Shown: positions 47,354 through 55,314 of the stretch, piece by piece | Layout: the number at the start of each line of letters is the position of its first letter | Numbering within the stretch: position 1 is the first letter of the stretch | DNA from: Acidaminococcus sp050873445 | Lineage (GTDB): Bacteria > Bacillota > Negativicutes > Acidaminococcales > Acidaminococcaceae | Reading direction: 5' to 3' | Length of the DNA: 64,000 nucleotides | NCBI RefSeq assembly: GCF_050873445.1 | Contig: NZ_JBNMIU010000005.1 | Coordinates: 1-64,000, forward strand | Notes under the pieces: model-generated | What the model saw: only the letters and a program-made list of their open reading frames with translations | What the model was told of the DNA's origin: nothing | Databases searched by the model: none | Translations under genes and position numbers: made by a program

Positions 47354-49750
47354 ATGGAATACGCCAAGGTTGCCATCAACCTGCCGGTCAAGAACCTGTT
47401 CCGGCAGTTCACCTACCATGTGCCTGAGAGCCTGGATTTCCTGGCCCAGGGCTGGCGGGTGGTGGTGCCTTTCGGAACGCAGCTGGTGGAAGGTTTCATC
47501 GTCGAGGAAGATACGGCGCCGGACCTGAGCCGGGAACTGAAGGATATTGTGGACGTGGTGGGCACGGAACCCTGGTTCGACAGCGAAATGCTGGCTACGG
47601 CCTACTGGCTGAGCCAGTACTATCTCTGCAGCCTGGCCGAGGCCCTGCGGCTGTTCATCCCCGGCAGGAAGAGCCTGGCTGCCACCGGAACCTATGTACC
47701 GGTGCCGGACTGGACGAAGCCGCTGCCGCCCCGGGAACAGGAGCTGTACGACTTCCTGTGCCGGAAGGGGCCGCTGCCCCGGAAGGCCATCCGGAAGCTG
47801 CCCGGAGGGGAAAATGCCCTGAAGGGGCTCATTACCCGGCAGGCGGTGGTACTTTCTTACGATGTGAAATACAGGCTGCGGCAGAAGTCGGAACGGACGT
47901 TCCAGGCCACACCGGAAGGATTGGCGGCATATAAGGATGGAAAGGTCCGGGGCAAGAGCCAGCAGGCTGCCCTGGGCCTTTTGTCGTCCGGAAACGTACT
48001 GGGCGGCTCCGAAATGAAGTCACACGGCATTTCCACAGAAGTGCTGCGGACCATGGTGCTGCGGGGCTGGCTGCTGGAAGGACGGCGCAGGGTCCTGCGG
48101 GACAGTTATGAGAATCTGGAGGCCCGGAAGGAGACGCTGGAGCTGACCGCAGAGCAGCAGGCTGCCATCCAGGCAGTGGATGCGGCCCGGAAGGCCCATG
48201 AATCCCGTACTTTTTTGCTGCAGGGCATCACCGGCAGCGGCAAGACGGAGGTGTACCTGCGGCTTACGGACCGGGCCCTGGCCGATGGGGGCCAGGTATT
48301 GGTGCTGGTACCGGAAATCGCCCTGACGGGGCAGACGGTCAAACGGTTCAAGGCCTGGTTCGGAAGTGCTGTAGCCGTGGCCCACAGTCGGCTTTCCGCC
48401 AGCGAACGGGCGGATGTGTGGCAGAAGATGCGTTCCGGCCAGGCCAGGGTATTGATCGGAGTCCGGTCAGCGGTGTTCTGCCCTTTTTCCAATCTGTCCC
48501 TGATCATCCTGGACGAGGAACATGAGGGCAGTTATAAGCAGGAGGAGCGGCCCAGTTACCATGCCCGGCTGGTGGCCCAGTACCGGGCCTATTACCGGAA
48601 GCTGCCGGTGGTGCTGGGGTCAGCTACTCCGGACCTGGAATCTTACTACCTGGCGGAAACAGGGGTCTATACCCATCTGTACCTGAAGCATCGGGCCCGG
48701 GAGGGCGCCCATCTGCCCCAGGTATCCATTGTGGACATGCGGGAAGAGCTGCAGAAGGGGAACCGGACCGTGTTGTCCGATGCCCTGCGCAGCCGGCTGG
48801 AAGAAACGGTGCAGCACGGGGAACAGGCCATCATCCTGCTGAACCGGCGGGGCTATTCCACTTTTGTCATGTGCCGGGACTGCGGGGAATCCATCAGCTG
48901 TCCCAACTGTGCCGTATCCCTGGTATACCACGCCAGGGAGCAGCTGCTGGAATGCCATTACTGTGGCCATACGGAACCGGTGCCCAAAGTCTGTCCTCAC
49001 TGCGGCAGCAGGCGGATCAAGTTCTTCGGCACAGGAACGGAAAAAGCGGAGACAGAGATCCAGGGCCTGTGTCCCGGGGTGAATCCCCTGCGCATGGACC
49101 AGGATTCCACCAGCCGGAAGTTCGCCCATGAGCGGATTCTGTCGGAATTCCGCAGCGGAGCCTATAATGTATTGCTGGGGACCCAGATGGTAGCCAAGGG
49201 CCACGACATCCCCAATGTGACTTTGGTGGGGGTGCTGAGCGCCGACTCCCAGCTGAACCTGCCGGATTTTCGCAGCGGCGAGCGGTGCTTCGCTCTGCTG
49301 ACCCAGGCAGCCGGACGGGCTGGACGGGGGGATAAGCCGGGCCATGTGATCTTTCAAGTCTACGATGCGGAAAACCCGATTCTGCAGCTGGCAGCGAAAC
49401 AGGATTATGAAGGGTTCGCCAAACTGGAACTGGCCCAGCGAAAGGAACTGGGATATCCGCCCTTTACCCGGATGCTGAAGGTGACAGTGCTGCACAAGAA
49501 CCAGGAAGAAGCCCTGGCTACGGCCCAGAAGCTGGTGAATGCCCTGGAGGCCTGGCAGATGGAGAAACGGTATCCGTTGGAGATCATGGGTCCCTTTCCG
49601 GCCATTGTAGCCCGTGTGAACCAGATTTACCGGATCAATGTGCTCCTGAAGAGTCCTCATCTGAAGCCGGTGAAAGACTGGCTGCGCCAGTCCGATTTCC
49701 GGGCTCTGCCCAATGTCTTGTTCGATGTGGATCCGATGAGTGTAGTATAA
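47354..49750 (+). CDS. priA: primosomal replication protein N' (PriA helicase)
   Basis: 798-residue DNA helicase that restarts stalled replication forks. N-terminal fork-binding domain, Walker A GITGSGKTEVYL near 292, DEAH-type box ILDEEHEGSYKQEERPSYHAR near 386, zinc-binding Cys set (CRDCG, CPNC, CHYCGH, CPHCG) near 508-555, and C-terminal helicase motifs GTQMVAKGHDIPNVTLVG and QAAGRAGRGDKPGHV. It has no ribosome-binding site of its own beyond the metK end, so it is probably coupled to metK and thus partly under the SAM riboswitch. Confidence 0.97.
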   Translation: MEYAKVAINLPVKNLFRQFTYHVPESLDFLAQGWRVVVPFGTQLVEGFIVEEDTAPDLSRELKDIVDVVGTEPWFDSEMLATAYWLSQYYLCSLAEALRLFIPGRKSLAATGTYVPVPDWTKPLPPREQELYDFLCRKGPLPRKAIRKLPGGENALKGLITRQAVVLSYDVKYRLRQKSERTFQATPEGLAAYKDGKVRGKSQQAALGLLSSGNVLGGSEMKSHGISTEVLRTMVLRGWLLEGRRRVLRDSYENLEARKETLELTAEQQAAIQAVDAARKAHESRTFLLQGITGSGKTEVYLRLTDRALADGGQVLVLVPEIALTGQTVKRFKAWFGSAVAVAHSRLSASERADVWQKMRSGQARVLIGVRSAVFCPFSNLSLIILDEEHEGSYKQEERPSYHARLVAQYRAYYRKLPVVLGSATPDLESYYLAETGVYTHLYLKHRAREGAHLPQVSIVDMREELQKGNRTVLSDALRSRLEETVQHGEQAIILLNRRGYSTFVMCRDCGESISCPNCAVSLVYHAREQLLECHYCGHTEPVPKVCPHCGSRRIKFFGTGTEKAETEIQGLCPGVNPLRMDQDSTSRKFAHERILSEFRSGAYNVLLGTQMVAKGHDIPNVTLVGVLSADSQLNLPDFRSGERCFALLTQAAGRAGRGDKPGHVIFQVYDAENPILQLAAKQDYEGFAKLELAQRKELGYPPFTRMLKVTVLHKNQEEALATAQKLVNALEAWQMEKRYPLEIMGPFPAIVARVNQIYRINVLLKSPHLKPVKDWLRQSDFRALPNVLFDVDPMSVV

Positions 49751-49765
49751 AAAGCTGTAAAACTC

Positions 49766-49897
49766 CGCGGGGGCTATGAAATCATCTCCACAGCTCCATT
49801 ATTTTGCCAGCATTAGCCGATTTCCATCAGTGAGTGACCAGTGACTGGTGATTAGTGACGAGGGTGTGAAAAGCATTTTTTCACACCCCCGTTTTTT
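49766..49897 (+). repeat. dispersed repeat copy with two hairpins (priA 3' side)
   Basis: First hairpin GGGGCTATG (49770-49778) / CACAGCTCC (49789-49797); then the AGTGA-rich stretch 49830-49860; then the terminator GGGTGTGAAAA (49862-49872) / TTTTTCACACCC (49877-49888) followed by TTTTTT at 49892. Order and sequence match 26371-26469. Confidence 0.65.
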
Positions 49898-49929
49898 CAT
49901 GACAGGAAAAAAGAGAAAGAGGGCAATAG

Positions 49930-49959
49930 TGGACAACAGGCGGTTATTGGCTTTATAAT
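49930..49959 (+). promoter_or_regulatory. promoter of the def-fmt operon
   Basis: TGGACA (49930-49935), 18-nt spacer, TATAAT (49954-49959). Confidence 0.6.
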
Positions 49960-49992
49960 AAAGGGTAAAATTGCGATAGGAGTCGATATATC

Positions 49993-50469
49993 ATGGCAAT
50001 CTATGACATTGTAAAAGTGGGGGCCCCCATCCTGCGGGAAAAGGCTGCTCCGATCAAACGTTTCGATAAAAAACTGAGTAAATTACTGAAAGATATGGCA
50101 GAAACCATGTATGCTGCCAATGGCTGTGGTCTGGCTGCGCCCCAGATCGGTCTGAGCCAGCGGCTGGTGGTCATCGATGCCGGGGATGGTGCCGGGATCC
50201 GGGAATTCGTGAACCCGGTGCTCACCGATCCGGTGGGTGAATCCGTGGATTCGGAAGGCTGTCTCAGCGTTCCTGATTATGAAGGGGAAGTGAAGCGGGC
50301 CGCCCAGATTACCGTCCATTTCCAGGACAAGAAAGGCGACCACTACAAGCTGACTGCCGATGGCCTGCTGGCCCGGGCTCTGCAGCATGAATGTGATCAC
50401 CTGGAGGGGGTCCTGTTCATCGACAAGGCCATCAGCCTCACTGCCAAACCGAAGGATGATGAAAAATGA
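49993..50469 (+). CDS. def: peptide deformylase
   Basis: 158-residue metalloenzyme that removes formyl from nascent proteins. Three family motifs are intact: GCGLAAPQIGLSQ near residue 39, EGCLSVPDY near 86 and QHECDHLEGVLF near 129. Overlaps fmt by 4 nt, the common def-fmt pairing that balances formylation with deformylation. Confidence 0.97.
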   Translation: MAIYDIVKVGAPILREKAAPIKRFDKKLSKLLKDMAETMYAANGCGLAAPQIGLSQRLVVIDAGDGAGIREFVNPVLTDPVGESVDSEGCLSVPDYEGEVKRAAQITVHFQDKKGDHYKLTADGLLARALQHECDHLEGVLFIDKAISLTAKPKDDEK

Positions 50470-51404
50470 AAATCGTATTCATGGGAACTCCGGAATTCGC
50501 CGCGGCCAGCCTAAAGGCCCTGGAGGAATCCGGTCAGTATGAAATCGCTGCGGTGGTGACCCAGCCGGACCGTCCCAAAGGCCGGGGCCACAAGGTACAG
50601 ATGAGCGCTGTGAAAGAATATGCCCTGAGCCAGGATCTTCCCGTACTGCAGCCGCAGCGGGTGAAAGAACCGGAATTCCAGGCGGAAATGGAAAAAATAC
50701 AGCCTGAACTGATTGTAGTGGCCGCATTCGGCCAGTTCCTGCCAAAGTGCCTGCTGGATCTGCCGCAATATGGCTGCATCAACGTCCATGCTTCCCTGCT
50801 GCCCAAATACCGGGGAGCAGCGCCCATCCACTATGCCATTTTAAAGGGTGAAAAAGAAGCGGGTGTCACCATCATGCAGATGGATGTGGGTATGGACACC
50901 GGTGCCATGCTCAGCAGGGTATCCGTTCCCATCGGGCCGGAAATGTGTCAGGGCGATCTTCACGATATTTTAAAGGAAAAGGGTGCCCGGCTGCTGCTGG
51001 AAACCATCCCCAAACTCGTGGACGGTTCCCTCAAAGCGGTGCCCCAGCCGGAAACGGAGGCAACCTATGCCTCTCTGATCACCCGGGATATGGAGAAACT
51101 GGATTGGACCAAACCGGTTACGGAACTCCACAACCAGATCCGGGCCTTCGATCCCTGGCCGGGTTCCTTTACCCTGCTGCCCGACGGCAAGCGGCTGAAG
51201 CTGTGGAAGAGCCGGGTGCAGAAAGCGGACGGCACCCAGGGAGCGCCGGGCGAAGTACTCCAGGCCGATTCCCGCGGGTTTGTCATTGCTTGCGGAACGG
51301 GCAGCCTGGAAGTGGTGGAATGTCAGCCCGAAGGCAAGAAACGGATGCTGGCGGCACCTTTTGTGAACGGCAAGCACGTGAAAGCGGGGGACAGACTGGC
51401 GTAA
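50466..51404 (+). CDS. fmt: methionyl-tRNA formyltransferase
   Basis: 312-residue enzyme that formylates initiator Met-tRNA. Seen: IVFMGTPEFAAASLKAL at the start, catalytic NVHASLLPKYRGAAPIHYAIL near 106, and GMDTGAMLSRVS near 140 with the catalytic Asp. C-terminal OB-like domain from about 205. Directly followed by the DUF116 gene with no gap. Confidence 0.97.
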   Translation: MKIVFMGTPEFAAASLKALEESGQYEIAAVVTQPDRPKGRGHKVQMSAVKEYALSQDLPVLQPQRVKEPEFQAEMEKIQPELIVVAAFGQFLPKCLLDLPQYGCINVHASLLPKYRGAAPIHYAILKGEKEAGVTIMQMDVGMDTGAMLSRVSVPIGPEMCQGDLHDILKEKGARLLLETIPKLVDGSLKAVPQPETEATYASLITRDMEKLDWTKPVTELHNQIRAFDPWPGSFTLLPDGKRLKLWKSRVQKADGTQGAPGEVLQADSRGFVIACGTGSLEVVECQPEGKKRMLAAPFVNGKHVKAGDRLA

Positions 51405-52169
51405 ATGATGAACAGGGGATTTCAGCCGAGAAAGCGGCTTTTTATCGCCCTGGTCTCCCTGGCGGCCTTGGTAGCTGCCGGAACGGCTTACGGGCTGTGG
51501 GAGATCATGGTGCCGGGTCTCAGCCAGATCCATCCTTGGCTGCCCCATGTGGTGGGGTGGGCCGCTCTCCTGGCAAGTCTGGCCCTGGTGACCGGAGTAG
51601 TGGGCATCGTTCTGGCTATCCTGGGATTTCCTACCATGCGTTTCTTTTATTTCTGGGCCTGGCATGTGATTAACCTGCTGTATCCCATCGCCGTGTCCCT
51701 GGGTAAGCTCATGGGTGTGTCCAAGCGGCGGGTGGAACAGTCTTTTATTGAAGTGAGCAATCATCTGGTACGGCGTCAGCACATCAAGGTGCCGGCGGAC
51801 CGGCTGCTGATCCTGACGCCTCACTGCATCCAGCTGGATACCTGTCCTTTCAAGGTGACGAGGGATATCCATAACTGTCGGCAATGCGGCCGGTGCGGGG
51901 TAGGGCAGCTGCTGGCCATTTCGCAGAAATACCACGTCCATGTAGCCATTGTTACCGGAGGTACTCTGGCCCGACAGGCTGTGAAGAAAGCCCGTCCCAA
52001 AGCCATCCTGGCGGTGGCCTGCGAACGGGACTTGACCAGCGGCATCCAGGACGTGTTCCCGCTGCCGGTGATCGGAGTGCTGAATGAGCGGCCCAACGGA
52101 CCCTGTTTCAACACCTGTGCCAATATGGGGCAAATCGAGGCGGCGGTGCGGTCGCTGATTCTGGAATGA
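51405..52169 (+). CDS. DUF116 domain protein
   Basis: 254 residues: two to three N-terminal hydrophobic helices (about 13-85), then a cytosolic DUF116 domain with a cysteine set suited to metal or cluster binding (LTPHCIQLDTCPFKV, NCRQCGRCGVGQLL, ACERDL, GPCFNTCANMG). Function of the family is not established, but it often lies between fmt and rsmB in Firmicutes, as here. Starts ATGATG immediately after the fmt stop, so it is translationally coupled. Confidence 0.88.
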   Translation: MMNRGFQPRKRLFIALVSLAALVAAGTAYGLWEIMVPGLSQIHPWLPHVVGWAALLASLALVTGVVGIVLAILGFPTMRFFYFWAWHVINLLYPIAVSLGKLMGVSKRRVEQSFIEVSNHLVRRQHIKVPADRLLILTPHCIQLDTCPFKVTRDIHNCRQCGRCGVGQLLAISQKYHVHVAIVTGGTLARQAVKKARPKAILAVACERDLTSGIQDVFPLPVIGVLNERPNGPCFNTCANMGQIEAAVRSLILE

Positions 52170-52178
52170 GGAAAATCA

Positions 52179-53531
52179 ATGAACGTTAGCACGAAAAATC
52201 CGCGGGAAGCGGCACTTTTGATTTTACAACAAATCTTTCTCAAGGGGGCTTACGCAAACCTGGCACTGGCCCAGGGGCTGCGTGGGGCTCCTTTGTCTGC
52301 GCTGGACCGGAAACTGGCTACAGGGCTGGTATACGGTACGGTGAAGGCCATGGGTACTTTGGACTGGTACTTGAGCCGGGTGGTGAAACGGGCCCTGCGG
52401 AAACTGGATCCGCTGGTCCTGGTGATCCTGCGTCTGGGGGCCTATCAGATCCTGTATCTGGATCGGATTCCGGATTCGGCGGCCTGTAACGAAAGCGTAA
52501 AACTGACGAAGAAATACGTCCATGAAGGGGCCGGGAAACTGGTGAACGGTGCCCTGCGGCAGCTGGCCAGGACCAGGGACCAGTGGAAATTCCCCCAGGG
52601 GCCGGACCACGAACTGGAACGGATTGCCCTGGAATACTGCCATCCGGAATGGCTGGTGCGCCGCTGGAAATACCGCTATGGGCTGGACGAGGCCATCAGG
52701 CTGTGCGAATTCGACAATGCCCGGCCGGCCTTTTCCCTGCGGGTGAATACCCTGGCCCTCAGCCGGGAAGAACTCCGGCAGCAGCTGGCGGAAAAGGGCA
52801 TCGAGACCCATGCTTCGAAGTGGTCCCCGGACGGACTTTTGTGTGACACCTTACCTTCTCTGGAGGAACTGGTGCAGGATTTCGGCCGGGACATCTACAT
52901 CCAGGATGAAAGCTCCATGCTGGATGCGGCGGTACTGGCTCCTGCCCCCGGGGACAGGGTCATTGACCTGTGCAGCGCCCCGGGCGGCAAGACCACCCAT
53001 CTGGCTCAGAAGATGCAGGATAAGGGGAGCATCCTGGCCCTGGACCTGTATGACCACAAACTGGCCCTGGTGCGGCAGAATGCCGAACGGATGGGTATCC
53101 ACTGCATCGAGACCCGGAAACAGGACGGTACCATGTTTGTGCCTGAATGGGAGAATACCGCGGACAAAGTGCTGGTGGATGCACCCTGCAGCGGCCTGGG
53201 GGTACTGAACCGCCGGACTGAGGCTCGCTGGACCAAGGAGGAACGGGGCCTGAGCCAGTTCCCGCCCCTGCAGAAGAAAATCCTGGCCAACGGGGCCCGG
53301 TATGTGAAGCTGGGGGGTCGGCTGTTGTACAGCACCTGCACCCTGGAACAGGACGAAAATCCCCGGGTACGGAAATGGTTCCTGGAGCAGCATCCGGAAT
53401 TCCGATCCGTCCCTTTTGCCCATCCATTGACGGGAGAAAGCCTGGACGAACTCCAGCTGCTGCCTCAGCGGGATGGCATCAACGGATTCTATCTGTGCCT
53501 GTTTGAAAAGACGAAAGAGAGTAAGGAATGA
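52179..53531 (+). CDS. rsmB: 16S rRNA (cytosine-967-C5)-methyltransferase
   Basis: 450 residues: NusB-like RNA-binding domain (about 6-140), then a SAM-dependent methyltransferase. SAM site VIDLCSAPGGKTTHLAQ near 264; catalytic Cys motifs VLVDAPCSGLGVLNRRTEARW near 331 and LLYSTCTLEQDENP near 384. Overlaps rlmN by 4 nt. Confidence 0.96.
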   Translation: MNVSTKNPREAALLILQQIFLKGAYANLALAQGLRGAPLSALDRKLATGLVYGTVKAMGTLDWYLSRVVKRALRKLDPLVLVILRLGAYQILYLDRIPDSAACNESVKLTKKYVHEGAGKLVNGALRQLARTRDQWKFPQGPDHELERIALEYCHPEWLVRRWKYRYGLDEAIRLCEFDNARPAFSLRVNTLALSREELRQQLAEKGIETHASKWSPDGLLCDTLPSLEELVQDFGRDIYIQDESSMLDAAVLAPAPGDRVIDLCSAPGGKTTHLAQKMQDKGSILALDLYDHKLALVRQNAERMGIHCIETRKQDGTMFVPEWENTADKVLVDAPCSGLGVLNRRTEARWTKEERGLSQFPPLQKKILANGARYVKLGGRLLYSTCTLEQDENPRVRKWFLEQHPEFRSVPFAHPLTGESLDELQLLPQRDGINGFYLCLFEKTKESKE

Positions 53532-54586
53532 CGAAAAAAGAGATCATGGGCCTGACCTTGGAAGAACTCCAGACGGAACTCATGGGACTGGGCCTGAAGA
53601 AATTCCGGGCGGAGCAGGTGTTCCGCTGGCTGTATGAAAAAGCCGCCGTGGATTTTGAACAGATGAGCAATCTGGGCAAGGAGACCCGTCAGCTCCTGGC
53701 GGAGCATTACACCATTGCCACCAGTCAGGTGAAGGTGCTGAAGGAGTACAAGTCCCAGGACGGCCTGACCCATAAGGTGCTGCTGGAACTGACGGACGGC
53801 GCCACTGTGGAGACGGTGCTCATGCACCACGATTACGGCTACAGTGTGTGCCTGTCCTCACAGGTGGGATGTGCCATGAACTGCGCTTTCTGCGCCAGCG
53901 GTCTCCACGGGTTCGTGCGGAACCTGACCCCGGCCGAAATCCTGGCCCAGCTGTATTTTTTCCAGAGCCAGCTGGGACCCAGAGGGCAGCGGGTGAGCCG
54001 GATCGTGGTCATGGGCAGTGGAGAGCCCATGCTGAACCTGGATAATGTGCTGAAGGCACTGGATATTCTCCACAGCGACCGGGGCCAGTGCATCGGCTAC
54101 CGGAACATGACTGTGTCCACCTGCGGGGTGGTTCCGGGTATCGAGAAAATGACGGTCCTGGGCCGGAACATCAACCTGGCCATTTCCCTCCATGCGGCTT
54201 CCATGGCTCTGCGGGATAGGCTGATGCCCATCAACCATCGGTACCCTTTTGCGGATGTGATCCGGGCAGCGGATGCCTATGAAAAGAGCAACGGGCGCCA
54301 GGTCATGTACGAGTACATCCTGCTGGCCGGTATCAACGACCGGCCGGAAGATGCCCGGAACCTGGCTGATGCCCTGGAACATAAAGAATGCGTGATCAAT
54401 CTGATCCCGGCCAACCCGGTGCCGGAAAAGGGATTTGCCCGCCCCAGTGACCAGGCGGTGGACCGCTTCTTCCAGATGCTGAAGAAACGCCATCTGAATG
54501 TGACTGTCCGGAAAGAGATGGGCAAGGACATCAATGCGGCCTGCGGGCAGCTGCGGGCCAGCGCATTAAAGGAGGCGCAGAGATGA
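53528..54586 (+). CDS. rlmN: dual-specificity 23S rRNA / tRNA adenine-C2 methyltransferase RlmN
   Basis: Radical-SAM methyltransferase, 352 residues. Cluster motif GCAMNCAFCASG near residue 115 (CxxxCxxC), MGSGEPMLNLDNVLKAL near 163, SLHAASMALRDRLMPINHRYP near 220, and catalytic Cys in GKDINAACGQLRA near 340. Overlaps rsmB and stp by 4 nt each. Confidence 0.97.
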   Translation: MTKKEIMGLTLEELQTELMGLGLKKFRAEQVFRWLYEKAAVDFEQMSNLGKETRQLLAEHYTIATSQVKVLKEYKSQDGLTHKVLLELTDGATVETVLMHHDYGYSVCLSSQVGCAMNCAFCASGLHGFVRNLTPAEILAQLYFFQSQLGPRGQRVSRIVVMGSGEPMLNLDNVLKALDILHSDRGQCIGYRNMTVSTCGVVPGIEKMTVLGRNINLAISLHAASMALRDRLMPINHRYPFADVIRAADAYEKSNGRQVMYEYILLAGINDRPEDARNLADALEHKECVINLIPANPVPEKGFARPSDQAVDRFFQMLKKRHLNVTVRKEMGKDINAACGQLRASALKEAQR

Positions 54587-55314
54587 TCGCAGTGAGTCGG
54601 ACCAATCGCGGGATGGTGCGTCCCAACAATGAGGACAGCATCCTGGTGCGGGAACCGGATCTGTATGCCATCGCCGATGGGATGGGAGGTGCCGATGCCG
54701 GCGAAGTGGCCAGCTACGAAGCAGTGCAGCAGCTGAGCCGGCTGGATTTGAGCGGACTCTCCCACAAAGAGATATTACCGTTTTTAAAGCGGAGTATCCA
54801 AAATATCAACAAGAAAATATGGGAGCTGTCCCAGGAAAAAGAGAATTTTACAGGGATGGGAACCACCCTTACAACAGTCTATCTGCCCAATCCCCACAGC
54901 GCTTTCGTAGCCCATGTGGGCGACAGCCGGATCTACGTCTGGCAGGACGGGGTGCTGCGGCAGGTGACCAGTGACCACAGCTATGTAGCTGAAATGGTGC
55001 GGCAGAAGCAGATGACCCAGGAAGAGGCAGAAACCTCTGACCAGAAGCATATGATCACCCGGGCCATCGGGGTGGAACCCCAGGTTCAGGTGGATACCTT
55101 CGAGGTGCTGCTGGACGGGGCCCAGAAACTGCTGGTATGTTCGGACGGGCTTACCAATATGATCACGGAGGCAGAAATCGAACGCATCATGGGAGACAAA
55201 AACCTGGAACGGCTGGCCGATGGCCTGATGAATGGGGCCATGACCGCCGGGGGAGACGACAACATCTCCTTCATCGTCATTGATCTGGAGGCTAAAGAAT
55301 GGAAGGAAGAATAA
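54583..55314 (+). CDS. stp: PP2C family serine/threonine phosphatase (Stp/PrpC)
   Basis: 243-residue metal-dependent phosphatase that reverses the PASTA kinase. Metal-binding motifs: RTNRGMVRPNNEDSIL near 5, AIADGMGGADAGEVAS near 29, VAHVGDSRIYVW near 108, LLVCSDGLTNMI near 185, GGDDNISFIVIDL near 226. Overlaps prkC by 16 nt, the standard phosphatase-kinase pair. Confidence 0.96.
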   Translation: MIAVSRTNRGMVRPNNEDSILVREPDLYAIADGMGGADAGEVASYEAVQQLSRLDLSGLSHKEILPFLKRSIQNINKKIWELSQEKENFTGMGTTLTTVYLPNPHSAFVAHVGDSRIYVWQDGVLRQVTSDHSYVAEMVRQKQMTQEEAETSDQKHMITRAIGVEPQVQVDTFEVLLDGAQKLLVCSDGLTNMITEAEIERIMGDKNLERLADGLMNGAMTAGGDDNISFIVIDLEAKEWKEE

